Assembly (NCBI GenBank): GCA_008729055.1
Contig: SDUX01000008.1
Coordinates: forward strand, 2,480,001-2,544,000
Direction: 5' to 3'
Length of the DNA: 64,000 nucleotides
Origin: Pyropia haitanensis
Taxonomy: Eukaryota > Rhodophyta > Bangiophyceae > Bangiales > Bangiaceae
Under the pieces are notes generated by a model. It was not told where the DNA came from and searched no databases. It saw only the letters and a list, made by a program, of their open reading frames with translations. The translations under genes and the position numbers were made by a program. Positions within the stretch are counted from its first letter, which is position 1; each line of letters starts with the position of its first letter. This document shows, in pieces, positions 32,077-41,770 of the stretch.

Positions 32077-33263
32077 TCACCGCACGGGACGCCGCCCACA
32101 GCGGCACCGTGCTCGCGCTGCGGGCCGCCGCCGCGCAACGGCGCGCCGCCGACGGCGCGCCAGCCAGCGCAGTGACCGCGTGGGCGGGTCCCTCTGGCCC
32201 CCCAGCGGCGGCCGCCGCCGCCGCCCCAGCCATGCCAGTGCCGCGGCAGGATGCGGCGGGCGGATCTCCCTCGCGACCGACACGAGCCAAGGCGGAGAAC
32301 GGGAAACCGCGCGCGCGGGTGGGGTCGGGGGGACCTCGTCTCCCGAGCGCAATGCCACTCCCCTCCCCCCGTACGTCCCCTCCTTCCCCCGCCCCCCCCC
32401 CCCCCCTTCCGCTGGCACGCCGTGCCCCTCCCCCTCCGCCGCAAACGACCCGTACTGCCGGTTCCACGCGTCGTAGCCCGCGAGGTCCCCCCCCCCTCCA
32501 CCGACGCGCGCGCCGCGCGGGCGGCGGCGACAAAGTCCGGCACGCCCACCGGCCGCACCGCCGCCGCGTCGATCGACAGCCGCCACTCGCCGAGGCACCG
32601 CAGCGGCGCCATCGCCGCTTCCCCACACAGCGCGTGCACGGCGCTGCCGCTATCGCCGGCGGTGAGCGCCGCGACGGTGTGCAGGCCGGCCGCATCGAGG
32701 CTGTGCCGCTGCGCAGACAGAAGGCGGGCGACGAGCGCGCGGCGGGCGGCCGCGTCGGGCAGCGGGATGTACAGGCGCTTGACGAGCCGCCGGCGGGCGG
32801 CCTCATCCAGCTCCTGTGGCCGGTTGGTGGCGCCGACGACGAGCACCCGGTCCGCGGCGGACGTGCCGGCGCCGTCCATCTGGACAAGAAACTCGGTCTT
32901 GACGCGGCGGGACGCCTCGGCGTCCCCGTCGGTCCGCTGCGTCAGCAGCGAGTCGACCTCATCGACAAAGATGACGGCGGGCTGGAGGGCGTGGGCGACG
33001 CCAAACAGCGCGCGGACGGTCTTCTCGCCTTCGCCCACCCACTTGGACATCATGGACGACGCGGAGACGTTGAAGAAGGTCGCCCGCGTCTGCGACGCGA
33101 TGGCGCGGCCAACCATCGTCTTGCTCGTCCCGGGAAGACCAAACAGGAGCACACGGGCACATGGACAGACGTAACAACCGGTGGGGGGGGGAACCCACCG
33201 TGCAGCCCACCCAGAACGACAGACCAAGACAAAAAACAGAAGGCTGCGATACCAATACCGCAA
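32077..33263 (-). CDS. Fidgetin-like (FIGNL1-type) AAA ATPase, 5' part missing
   Basis: A meiotic-clade AAA ATPase closest to FIGNL1. Visible motifs: Walker A LLFGLPGTSKTMVGRAIASQ, pore region SASSMMSKWVGEGEKTVRAL, Walker B AVIFVDEVDSLLTQR, sensor 1 VLVVGATNRPQELDEAARRR with the two arginine-finger Arg, and LVKRLYIPLP. The C-terminal Vps4-type tail (DLAGYDAWNRQYGSFA) is reached after a frame change in the C run near 32490. FIGNL1 acts in homologous recombination by remodelling RAD51. The P-loop reads GLPGTSKT instead of GPPGTGKT, keeping the Lys. The open frame begins at 33263 without an ATG and everything normally N-terminal of the P-loop is absent. Either an upstream exon is spliced on or this is a truncated copy. 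The real 3' end may lie nearer 32440. Confidence 0.68.
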
Positions 33264-33311
33264 GACGCGAGGGGGGCGGACCGTCGCACGCGTGCCGACC
33301 CCCCCCCTCCC

Positions 33312-33557
33312 CTACCACGCGGCCGTAGGCGGCTCTACGTAGAACTGGGCGACCTCGTGCACCCCCGTCAGGCTGTCGCGCGTGTGCTGCGCCAGCGTCG
33401 CGGCCGACACAAGCGGCCGCCCGCAGCACAGGTGCACGTCGTGCTGGCGCGTCGCGAGCAGGTGCGCGGCGATGTTGGCAGAGGAGCCTGACGGGAGACT
33501 GCGAGCGGCGGTGTTGATGAGCACCGGCCGAGCCATCGGGACGAAGGCCCCGCTCAT
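33312..33557 (-). CDS. Small ubiquitin-like domain ORF
   Basis: An 81-codon ORF with a true ATG (33557). The stretch SANIAAHLLATRQHDVHLCC followed by GRPLVSAATLAQHTRDSLTG has the ubiquitin-superfold pattern: helix, buried strand, G-x-PL turn, then ATLAQ, as in FAU-type or other UBL domains. No C-terminal Gly-Gly is seen (it ends EPPTAAW), so it would not be conjugated as such. A TATA-like motif lies about 210 bases upstream. The ORF precedes the 5'-truncated AAA gene on the same strand, so it could instead be that gene's first exon; GTAGAG at its 3' end could serve as a donor. The fold call is by eye only. Confidence 0.45.
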   Translation of the reverse strand: MSGAFVPMARPVLINTAARSLPSGSSANIAAHLLATRQHDVHLCCGRPLVSAATLAQHTRDSLTGVHEVAQFYVEPPTAAW

Positions 33558-33590
33558 CCGGTGCGAGCCGGATACTGAGGGAGACGGGCG

Positions 33591-33652
33591 TGCGAGAGAG
33601 ACAGGAAAGGCGAGAGAGACAGGAGAGGCGAACGAGACAGGAGAGGAGCGGG
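33591..33652. repeat. 18-bp tandem repeat
   Basis: About three copies of a GA-rich unit (GAGACAGGAGAGGCGA-type) in the 5' region of the small ubiquitin-like ORF. Unusual for being purine-rich among C/G-rich surroundings. Confidence 0.65.
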
Positions 33653-33764
33653 GTGGACTCGCCGCGCTGGCGGGCGGCCGTGTGACCGCACCGGGGAGTG
33701 CGCGGGAGGACTGCCGCCGAGACGCCGGGGACGCACGCGGACCGGAGTGCCGACCGAGGCCATG

Positions 33765-33772
33765 TATTATAT
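33765..33772 (-). promoter_or_regulatory. TATA-like element for the ubiquitin-like ORF / AAA gene
   Basis: Reads ATATAATA on the minus strand, one of very few A/T-only octamers in this GC-rich stretch. It lies about 210 bases upstream of the ATG at 33557 and about 20 bases beyond the stop of the RBR gene, the only intergenic gap available. Confidence 0.4.
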
Positions 33773-33788
33773 GTAGAGGACCCGCGGA

Positions 33789-35489
33789 CTAGCCGCAGGG
33801 GTTGTAGAAGGTAGACCGTTTACTGTGCGCCGGGACCCGACGCGCGGGCGAGCGTGGGAGCGACCACGCTCGTGTCTGTCTCACGCAACAGGCGAGCGCG
33901 CCGCGCGACGTAAAGTCGCGGCGGCACGTCCGGTAGGGGCACGTGCCGTGGCGCAGGTCATTGACAATGCCGCTGGGCAGCCGCCGGCCGACGCCCGAGG
34001 TGGCCTCCTCGTACAGGGCGTCCAGGTCCAGCGCCACCCGCGAGCGGTCCACGCGGATCACATTGTCGGCCGGCGCCGGCCACCGGTCGCCGGCCGCGCC
34101 GCCGCCGCCGCCGTCACCGCCGCCGCCGACGGCATGGGCGCCGACGGGATACGGGCGCTCGGGCTCAGCCGCGGCGGCCGCGCGGCCGCCGCCACCCCCA
34201 TAGCCGCCGCCGCTAACAAGGCCACCGCCATAGCCATAGCCGCCGCCCGCCTCGGGGTCGACCGCGGCGGCCGCACCGCCGCCGCCGCCGCCATAGCCGC
34301 CGTCGATGCGGACGCCGCCCGCGCGGGGCGCGTGCGGGACCATGCCGTCGATGCCATAGCGGACAAGCTGGACAGGCGGCGCGTCAACGGCAGGCGCGTA
34401 GCGGCCCGCCGCCGCGCCCCGATGCTGAGGGGCGCGCGCTGCAGCCGGTGCTAGCGCACGCCGCAGCCTCGGCTCCCGATCTACGTCGTAGACCGGCTCC
34501 TTCTTCTTCTCCTCCTCCTCCTCCTCCTCTTCCTCCTCCACCTCATCCGTGTAGGTCCACAGCCCACAGCGGCAGTCGGCCTGCCCGTGCAGATTCTCCG
34601 GCGTTGCCGTGTCGCTCTTGTACCGCTTCCCACAGTTGAAACAAAACCCCGTGCCGCACGCCTCGTGGTGCACAGACTTGCAGTCCGCCACGTTCTTGTC
34701 AATCAGCTCCCCACAACCGGGGCACGCCTTCCACTCGCGCGCCCGCGCGAGCGCGCGTAGCGCGTCGGTGCTGTCCTTTTCCGCCTGGTACGCGCGGCAC
34801 GACTGGCCGCGGTGCCAGCCGACGCGGCACCGCACGCACGTGGCGGTGCCACAAAGCGGGCAGTCCACGCGGTACAGGCTGACGGGCTCCCCGGCGGTGG
34901 GCGGCGGCGGCGGCCCGCGGCGCGCCGCCGCGGCGGCGGCCGCCGCCGGGCCCGCGGCGGCGGCGTCGGGCTCAATGTCGCCCAGTGTCGCGCACGCGGC
35001 GTTGGCACAAACCGCCCGCCACTCCATGCCCATCCCCTCAACGTGCAGCCGGTCCAGCGTCGACGCGGTCGGCCCCGTGCCCGCCACCAGCGCCGCGCAC
35101 ACCTCGTACGGCAGCGGCGCCGCGCACCCGCCGTCCGCACACGGGACGGGGTACCGCCGGTCCGCGACGCGCGCCGCCACGTGGGCGACCACGCACGGCC
35201 GGCAGTAGGCGTGGCCGCAGCCGCCGCCGCCGCGGCCCGTCCTGTCCGCGGCGGGCACCCGCTCCAGGCAGACGCCACACGACACCCGCCGGGCCGGCGC
35301 GCCCGACGATGAGCCGCCGCCACTGCCATCGCCGCTGCCGCTGCCGCTGCCGCTGCCGCTGCCGCGGCCACGGCCCGCCGCGGGCGTGGCAGAGGAGGAC
35401 AGGCCCGCCTCGTCCAGCGCGACCGTGCGCGCGTACGCCGCGTCAATGGCCGCCGCCGTCAGCGCGGGAATGTCGTCCGCCGCGCTCAT
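33789..35489 (-). CDS. RBR-type (RING-IBR-RING) E3 ubiquitin ligase
   Basis: An RBR E3 ligase passes ubiquitin from an E2 through its own RING2 cysteine. RING1 starts with SCGVCLERV and has GCGHAYCRPCVVAHV (from about residue 68). The IBR part shows CPLCGTATCVRCRVGWHRG (about 205-230). RING2 (about 256-290) is CPGCGELIDKNVADC, then HHEACGTGFCFNCGKRY, with the expected catalytic cysteine in the NVADC segment. An acidic Glu/Lys stretch and a long Gly/Tyr/Ala region follow (about 310-500), and the tail contains a possible extra Cys-His pair (CPYRTCRRDF). The first in-frame ATG is 35489 (MSAADDIPALTAAAIDAAYA). Protein-like sequence upstream (VVPPDAQVAVRLQLEGVGAG in frame, and MDGRETHVGDVHPYALGLCV from an ATG at 35748 in another frame) suggests the true start is 35748, with a frame change in the G run at 35608-35623. 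Confidence 0.82.
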   Translation of the reverse strand: MSAADDIPALTAAAIDAAYARTVALDEAGLSSSATPAAGRGRGSGSGSGSGSGDGSGGGSSSGAPARRVSCGVCLERVPAADRTGRGGGGCGHAYCRPCVVAHVAARVADRRYPVPCADGGCAAPLPYEVCAALVAGTGPTASTLDRLHVEGMGMEWRAVCANAACATLGDIEPDAAAAGPAAAAAAAARRGPPPPPTAGEPVSLYRVDCPLCGTATCVRCRVGWHRGQSCRAYQAEKDSTDALRALARAREWKACPGCGELIDKNVADCKSVHHEACGTGFCFNCGKRYKSDTATPENLHGQADCRCGLWTYTDEVEEEEEEEEEEKKKEPVYDVDREPRLRRALAPAAARAPQHRGAAAGRYAPAVDAPPVQLVRYGIDGMVPHAPRAGGVRIDGGYGGGGGGAAAAVDPEAGGGYGYGGGLVSGGGYGGGGGRAAAAAEPERPYPVGAHAVGGGGDGGGGGAAGDRWPAPADNVIRVDRSRVALDLDALYEEATSGVGRRLPSGIVNDLRHGTCPYRTCRRDFTSRGALACCVRQTRAWSLPRSPARRVPAHSKRSTFYNPCG

Positions 35490-36899
35490 CGCAATGCCGC
35501 CGGCGCCCACCCCCTCCAGCTGCAGCCGCACCGCCACTTGCGCGTCTGGCGGGACGACCGACGGGCGGGGGGGGGCGGAGCGCCGCCGCGATGGTGTGTG
35601 TGTGGTGGGGGGGGGGGGGGGGGCGGGCGCCGCGGCGCCGCGCTAGCCCGCGTCGTTTGCGCGCGTCCACCACGGCCGGCGACACGCGGACGCAGAGGCC
35701 AAGCGCGTACGGGTGCACGTCCCCGACGTGCGTTTCGCGGCCGTCCATCGCAACGAGGTCGACGGTCGCCGAGGTTCTCCAACGGCGTAACGGGCGTGCG
35801 GCCGCGACGTCAAAAGCGGCTTGCGTTGTCGACTGCTCCGCAAGGCGACGAGGAGGTCACCACCGCCGCCGACACGCGCGGCCCAATCGTCGTCGCCGCC
35901 GCTGCGCTCCCCCACCGGCACGCTCTGTCCGCCACCGCCATCGTGGCGGCACCCCCCCCTCCAAAACCGTCGCCGTGGCCGCCGCCGTGGTGCCCGGCCC
36001 CCCCCCCCTCCAGCAAGGCAGCCGCGCCTGCCCTATGGTCGTCGCCGTCGTCGTCGTCCACGCCGTCGCCAACCGACCGTCGCCGTCACCGTCACCGTCG
36101 CCAACGATGCCGTCACCATCGCCGTCACCGACGCCGCCGTCGCCACCGTCGCGGCCGTCGCCGTCGGTACGGTCGTCGTCCGTGGCGGCGGCGCCAACCC
36201 AACACCGCCGACGCGCCATCCGCGCCGCCACCGCCGACCCGACACCGTCCCATGCGCAAGCCGCCATTGTCCCTCGCCACCTGCCCCCCCCCCCACCCCC
36301 CCTCCCAAGAAATAGTCACTTCCAGGCAGATAGACAGCCGGGGAGGTGGACAGCCGGAAAGGTGGACAGCCGGGGAGGTGGACAGCCGGGGAGAGGGGCA
36401 GACGGGGGAGGTGGGCGTAGAAGGAGGCGGTCAGAGAGAGGGCAAGCGGGGAGAGGCGAGTCAACAGAATTGGGAAACCACTTTTCGTTTCGGGTGTGCG
36501 GCGGATCACAGCCACCAACCGTACTGGAATCTGGTTTGTGTACATACTGTACTGTACCAATCCCGCACACCCGTTGGTGGGGGATCGGTCTTGACCACGG
36601 ACCGCCGACGAGCCCCGCTGGCCCAGTGGTCGCCCCAACGCTGAGGCCCGTTCGCAGAAGCGCTTCGCAGAACCCGAACAGTGCATCCCCGGGGCCCGTA
36701 GCTGCGAAAGCACAAGGCGTGCGCAGCGGCGCACGAGAAGCAGTTATGACGCCAAAAATAGAAGTATATACTCAAGTTGGAATATTTAGCGTCGAAATCG
36801 AGTGTCACTTACCGGTCTACGACGAAGGCTGCTCGTCTTCTTCGCGGCAGACCAGCCGCCTTGTACCGCCCGATCTCGCAGACTGCCGCTTCGGCGCAT
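35490..36899. other. 5' region of the RBR gene and spacer
   Basis: The first 260 bases may encode the RBR N-terminus (see that entry). Beyond it, GC-rich spacer with CCGTCA/CCGTCG repeats (about 36050-36180), then a lower-GC stretch from about 36430. No other gene is recognised. Confidence 0.4.
36335..36394. repeat. 16-bp tandem repeat
   Basis: CAGCCGGGGAGGTGGA-type units start at 36335, 36351, 36367 and 36383: exact 16-base period, four copies, one with AAA replacing GGG. Confidence 0.8.
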
Positions 36900-37250
36900 G
36901 TCATCTCTGCAGCTGCCACCACGTACGGTAGACGTGGGGTGCTTGCTTTTCCTTCCCCTCAAGTATATATCCCTGTTACTGTCGAGGATGTGCAGTCCCG
37001 GTACGGTGTCAACTTCGACCGCGCGATGCGGATGCCGGCAGACGCCGTCCAGAACTTGGTTGCTATTTTTCGCCCTCGCCTCCCGCGCCGGGGACTATCA
37101 CCGCTGTGTCGCACTGCGATCACGCTCCGGTACCTGGGCGGTGCGAAGGAACGGATGTGGCTCTTAGCAGGAGGCGCTGAGTGCTCGTTGGACTGGAAAG
37201 AACTGACCGCGACGTCGCGCGATGCGAAGAAAAAAAAAAATGACGACTGA
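36900..37250 (+). mobile_element. PIF/Harbinger-like transposase remnant
   Basis: The + strand frame closing at 37250 reads VEDVQSRYGVNFDRAMRMPA, then VQNLVAIFRPRLPRRGLSPL and RTAITLRYLGGAKERMWLLA. This order (an F-x3-[MF]RM helix, a conserved Leu helix, then an aITLRyLagG block) is typical of the N-terminal half of PIF/Harbinger (HARBI1-like) transposases. The DDE catalytic part is absent: the frame turns into unrelated sequence ending in poly-Lys and a stop. Surrounding GC is lower than in host genes. A truncated relic, family call tentative. Confidence 0.45.
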
Positions 37251-38598
37251 TTGAGAACTAATTGAGTGACGCTGCAAGAATTTCAACAGTACAAATATTG
37301 CTCGCTCGCTCCAACTCTCATGCGACGCGGCGCGGCGCAGCCCGTCAACGTACGCGGAATCGCCGCGTTTGTTGAGGTGCTGCGCCGCACCGCGGGGCCC
37401 CGCCGCCAGCCGCCAGCCAATAGGAACGTCGATTTGCGGGGTGCGCCTCCTGCGAACGCGGTCTGCGAACGGGCCTGAGAGAGGGGGGCGACGTAGGCCG
37501 GAACACACAGACTGCCGGCGCACTCGTCGGACACCTCGACGTGGTCGACAGCCCCCCGCGGCGGGCCCTCACGAGCCCCCGGCGGGCCCTCTCGAGCCCC
37601 CGGAGGGCCCTCTCGAGCCCCCGGCGGGGCCCACCAGAGAAATAGAGAGTACGCGAGGCGGCCCCCCCCCCCGGCAATCCGACGGCTCTGGTGGGCAACC
37701 CGCGTGTGGCTGCACCGCCCGCGCGGCGGCCGCGGCGCCGCCGCCGCGGCCGGCCCAGCGCACGCTGCGTCACGGCGGGATCCACGCTGGCGGCGGCGGC
37801 GGCGGCGGGGCGGCCGCCGCGCCGCCCCCCGCGGCCGGCGACGCCGCCTACGTTGCGGTTGGCCGCGGGCACGCGCGCCACCATCCCCCCCGCCGACCGG
37901 GCGGAAAGGATGGCGACGAAGGGGGAGAGGAGGGGTGGCGCGCGGCGGCGGTGCGGGATGGGGAAGGGGCACACCCCTCTGCTGCTGGGGTGCTCCCCTC
38001 GGTCTCTCTCCCGATGCATACGCGCGCCGCCGTCGCCGCCGCCGGGCGGTGGCCACCTCGTGGCGGGCGCCCCGCGCACCGTGATTGGCAGCGGCCGCAC
38101 CGTGGGGAGGCGGAGTGAATCGGGGCAGACGGGGTCGGCGCGGACGGCGCCGGGGGGGAGGGGGGACTGACTCCCCAGCGGCGCGGAGGGCCCCGCCGCC
38201 GCGCCGGTCTCGCGCTGCGCCCGTGCGCGCCGCCCACGCGCCCACGACACGGGCGTCGTGGCTGCCTGCGCGGCGGCGGCGTCCTTTGGACGCGTATTGG
38301 AACGGACAGGCGGGGGGGTGCGGCCGGCGGCCGCCAGCAGCGACGGCGGCAGCGGCAGCGGCGGCGGCAGCACAGCAGTCGTAGTGGTAGTGGCAGCGGC
38401 AGCGGCCATAGCAACGCCAAGCTCCCCCCGCCGTCCCCCCCCCTCGTCCCTTTTTCATCGGCGCACACGCAAGCGGCGGCCACCCTACGCGGCGGCCGGT
38501 CGGGTGCGCTTGCCCTGCACGCCACGGCGCACGCACGGCGGCCCCCCGCTTCCCCCCCCCCGAGGCGTCTCCCGATCGCCAACCTCTCTCGCGGCGCC
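37251..38598. other. GC-rich spacer upstream of the hydrolase gene
   Basis: Contains the 21-bp repeat listed next and GCC-triplet tracts. The last few hundred bases (C runs at 38433-38442 and 38551-38560) should be the promoter and 5' UTR of the hydrolase gene. No gene recognised on either strand. Confidence 0.4.
37562..37630. repeat. 21-bp tandem repeat
   Basis: About three and a half copies of a unit containing CCCTCTCGAGCCCCCGGCGGG, with single-base variants (CTCACGAG, CCGGAGGG). The unit length is a multiple of three, but no gene context supports coding. Confidence 0.75.
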
Positions 38599-39827
38599 AT
38601 GGCGGGCGGGTGCCCACGGCCGCGGCCGCGGCGGCTGCCCTGCCGGCTCCTCCTTGCTGCCGCCGCCGCGGCGGTGGCCGCCGCCGCCGCCGCCGCCGCC
38701 ACCACCACCGGGGCGGCCCGCTCGGCCGGCAGCGGCGGCCTCCCCAGTTGGTGCCCGCGGCCCGCGACGGCACAGCCGACGGAGCGGGGCCCGCTGCTCG
38801 ACGCCGCCGCCGTCGACCGCTTCCTCGCCCAAAACTTTACCGTGCCGGGCGGCGAGGCGATCGGCTTTCCGCCCGGCCTGACGCTCGGGTGTGGGGACCC
38901 CCTCCCGCGGACCGGCCACGTCATTGAGTGCGCGCCGGGCTGGCCGGTCGGCGGGATAGTGCTGCGGCCGCGGACCAAGCGCCCGCCCACCGCGTCGGTC
39001 GTCTTTGTGCACGGCCTGGTCGGGGCGCCGCACCAGTACCTCCTCGCGCTGGCGGCGCTGCTGCACGCAGACGCGGCCTGGTGGTCCACCGTCCGCGTCG
39101 CGTTTCCCGTCGCGCCCGCGTACGGCGCGTTCCTCAAGCCCCTCCCCGACGAGCCCTTCTACCCGGGCACGGCCTACGGCTGGTACGACCCGTCGGGCAC
39201 GGACGCGGTGCTGTCCGCCGACGACCTGCGGTCGCTGCCGACGCGGGCGGCGCTGGCCAAGGCGCTCGCGTCGGGGGTGTCGGAGGACGTGGCGGGCCTC
39301 TCCGCGAGTGCCCGCCGCCTCGCGTCGGTCGCGTGCCGCGAGGCGGCGGCCATCCGCGGTGGCGGTCGCTACGTCCGCCGCGGCGGCCGCGGCACCCCCC
39401 CCCCCCGTCCGCCCGTGGTGCTCCTCGGCCACGTCCGCGGCGGCACCGCCGCGCTCGGCGCGGCCGCCCTCGCCCCCCCCGCGGCGCGCCACACTGGGCG
39501 GGCGTCGTGTCCCTCTTTGGCGGCGCCCCTCTGGTCCCGTTTGTGGGCGCCCACGGCGCGCGGGTGCTGACCACGCCGCCCCGCGCGGCGGCGACGGCGG
39601 TCATGGCGGTCGGCGGCGGCGGCGGCGGCGCGGCGGCGGCGGTCCGCGCCGCCGACGCGGCGCTGGCGACCGCGTTTTGGCGCGCCGTGTACGGGCCGAC
39701 CGCCGCGCGGCGGGTGGCCCTGGGGGGTCGCATTGGCGAGCGGGAGGTGCTGCTCGTGCCGAGCGCGCAGGCGAGGGTGGTGGCGGCGCTGCGGGAGGTG
39801 CTGGAAGGGGGGGGGGCGACCGCGTGA
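38599..39827 (+). CDS. Secreted alpha/beta-hydrolase-like protein lacking the nucleophile serine
   Basis: The ATG at 38599 (gccATGG) begins a signal peptide (basic start, then [18 protein letters not shown]). The body follows the phospholipase/carboxylesterase (acyl-protein thioesterase) fold: ASVVFVHGLVGAPHQYLLAL (the oxyanion HG motif), RVAFPVAPAYGAFLKPLPDE, YGWYDPSG and, after a long helix, VVLLGHVRGGTAALGAAAL. In active members that last motif is GFSQGG or G-x-S-x-G; here the serine position is valine. Past a C run at 39472-39480 the frame changes and VVSLFGGAPLVPFVG continues the fold to the stop at 39827. No clear catalytic Asp or His is seen in the remainder. It is therefore probably a pseudo-hydrolase of the secretory pathway or extracellular space (inference). 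About 410 residues. Confidence 0.68.
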
Positions 39828-39981
39828 GTGGGGCGTGGAGGGGGGGGAGGAGGGGGGGTGAAGGGGGGGAGAACCGGTCAGAGGGGTCGAGCGCCGCGCG
39901 CCGGGTGGTGTCGGGTGTTTGCATCCGCCCGCCACGCTCCTCCCCCGCCTGTTGGGTGTGTGGGTGGTCGTGGCCGCCACG

Positions 39982-41770
39982 ATGGCGGCGCCCGCGGCCA
40001 AGGCCGGCGCGGCGACCCGCGTCTGTGCCGACGTGCGCGAGGCGCCGGCAGCGTCCATCCCGGAGCGTCCACGCCGCCGCCTGCCTGGCAGAGGCGAGGC
40101 GAGGCACGATCCGTCTGGGGTGTAGGCGCCGCTCGCACGGATGAGGGCAAGCCGTACGCGCTGCCCGTGGTGCGGTTGCGCGGAACAGCAGCTGAGTACG
40201 CTAGGCGGTGGGGCCGGTGGTTTTTTTTTTTAGGGGGGAAGGGGGGAGCGGGGGGCGTGCTATGCGGGCGCTGTGGTGGTTTTCTTTTTTTTTTTTTTGA
40301 AGTGTGGACCTGGACCTTGGGCACCGCTGTCGTGTATCAAAGTGTGTGCGACGTACGTGGTAGAGCAGTCTTTTGCTGCATGGCCTGGGTGTATTAGTGT
40401 GCGCGCTCTTTTGTCATGAGATGGGCGACTGACCACGCCTCGCATGTTTTGGCTGTTTTTTTTTCTTTTTTTGTTTTTGTGGGTGACCATCTGCTGGCCT
40501 GCTATTCAGGCGGCGGATCCGGCTACCAACCATGAGTAACCTGCCCATTGATGGGCTGCCGGCGTTCCAACAGCTGCGCGCGGAGCTCATCCTGGGCAAA
40601 GACCGCGCCGCCGTGAAGGACGGCCGCGTCGTCATCGTCCAAGCCCTCTCGGTGCGTTTGCCGGGTGGCCCGCCCCAGTGCTCGGCGGCCTCTGCATCCA
40701 CACACACCACCGGGACTGCCGTGTCGTTGCGTGGCACCCGTCGGCCTGCCATCGCGCAACAGAGGGGGTCCACCGTCTGAGAGTGCTGAACAAACCCCGC
40801 CGCGTTGGCCGTACGGCCCAGCGCCGAGGCTGCTTCCCGTTTGCGGTGTTGTGGCGGCACCCGCTGATGACACTGGGTACGGGAGCATTGCGCGTGGGCA
40901 TCCCCGTCCTCGGCCCGCTTCCGGCGGTCGTCGGGCTCGCCGCCGGCGGTGCTCATCCGCACCCCACCTTGGTCCATCGACCGCAACATTGTGCCGGACG
41001 CGGGCCCCGGGGCGGCCCGCACGTACCGCTGCCTGGACGCCACGACCAACTGCTGGGTGGAGATTGTTGGCATGTCCGGCGCGCCCCCCGGCTCGGTCCA
41101 TGTTCTCCGCGGCTGCGCGCCCAACCCGACGGGGGCGGACGCGAGCCCCGCTCAGTCGGATGACATGCTGGGGGGCGGTGCGGGAGCGGCGGCTCTTGCC
41201 CATCTTTGGGCAACGCCCGTCAGGGCTTTGCGTCGGACGGCCTTTAGCGCGGGCGCGGCGTCCGTGCGGCTGATTGCCGACGCGGGCATTGACGGGGTCC
41301 TGTGTCCCCGTCGCTTGCCAAGAGCCTGATCCCCGAGCGCCAACAACAAAGTTGGGGCGCCGTCGGTGGTGCTCGCGGCGGGGACACCCAACGTGGCCGC
41401 CGCGGCCGTGGCGCTGCGGTCGCCGCTCCGTGCGGTGGCGCGGCCAATGTACGTGTCGCCGCCCGCGCATGGCGCGCCGATTGCGGTGGGGGTGCTGGGG
41501 GATGAGGCCAACGGTACCGAGTGGCCAGCAGGAGCTGGCGGGCGCGGCCGCCCGTACTGGGGAGGTGCGGACGGCACGGAACGCGGCGCGGGATGCCAGT
41601 GGCACGCCGGGGGACTGGGCACGGATGGGGATGGTCTCGTGTGCGGCGCTGTCGTCGCAGCTGGTGGCGTACCTCCAGACCAACGGGCGTATCAGTGTGG
41701 TGGAGCTGGCGTCGTCTACTGTGCAGCGGGTGGTGGACGCCGTGAAGGGTGCCGTGGAGAACGGTGTCAA
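39982..41770 (+). pseudogene. Aspartate aminotransferase pseudogene with intron relics
   Basis: Pieces of a PLP-dependent aspartate aminotransferase occur in the correct order: ADVREAPAAS and, in another frame, CLAEARRGTIRLG (about 40025-40125), ARTDEGKPYALPVVR (about 40130-40175), LPIDGLPAFQQLRAELILGK and AVKDGRVVIVQALS (40510-40651), GTGALRVG (40876), WSIDRNIVPDAGPGAARTYR and SVHVLRGCAPNPTG (40960-41130), SVRLIADAGIDGVLC (about 41270), SPPAHGAPIAVGVLGDEANG (about 41460) and GDWARMGMVSCAALSSQLVA to VDAVKGAVEN (41615-41765). Exon 2 begins exactly after a CAG at 40509 and would read NHEY-LPIDGL, but one extra A at 40538-40539 makes a stop. The segment expected to carry the catalytic Asp and Tyr (FFDxAYQGF) reads LPIFGQRP, so Asp is lost. 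Several further frame changes occur away from homopolymers. Intron relics: about 40175-40509 (with T runs) and 40652-40875 (donor GTGCGT). Confidence 0.82.

Noticed and set aside
36610..36700. Second A-box-like motif (TGGCCCAGTGG).
   Set aside because: No matching acceptor or T-arm sequence on either strand.
40211..40465. T runs that could be RNA polymerase III terminators.
   Set aside because: They lie in the first intron relic of the aminotransferase pseudogene and no small RNA gene is visible upstream.
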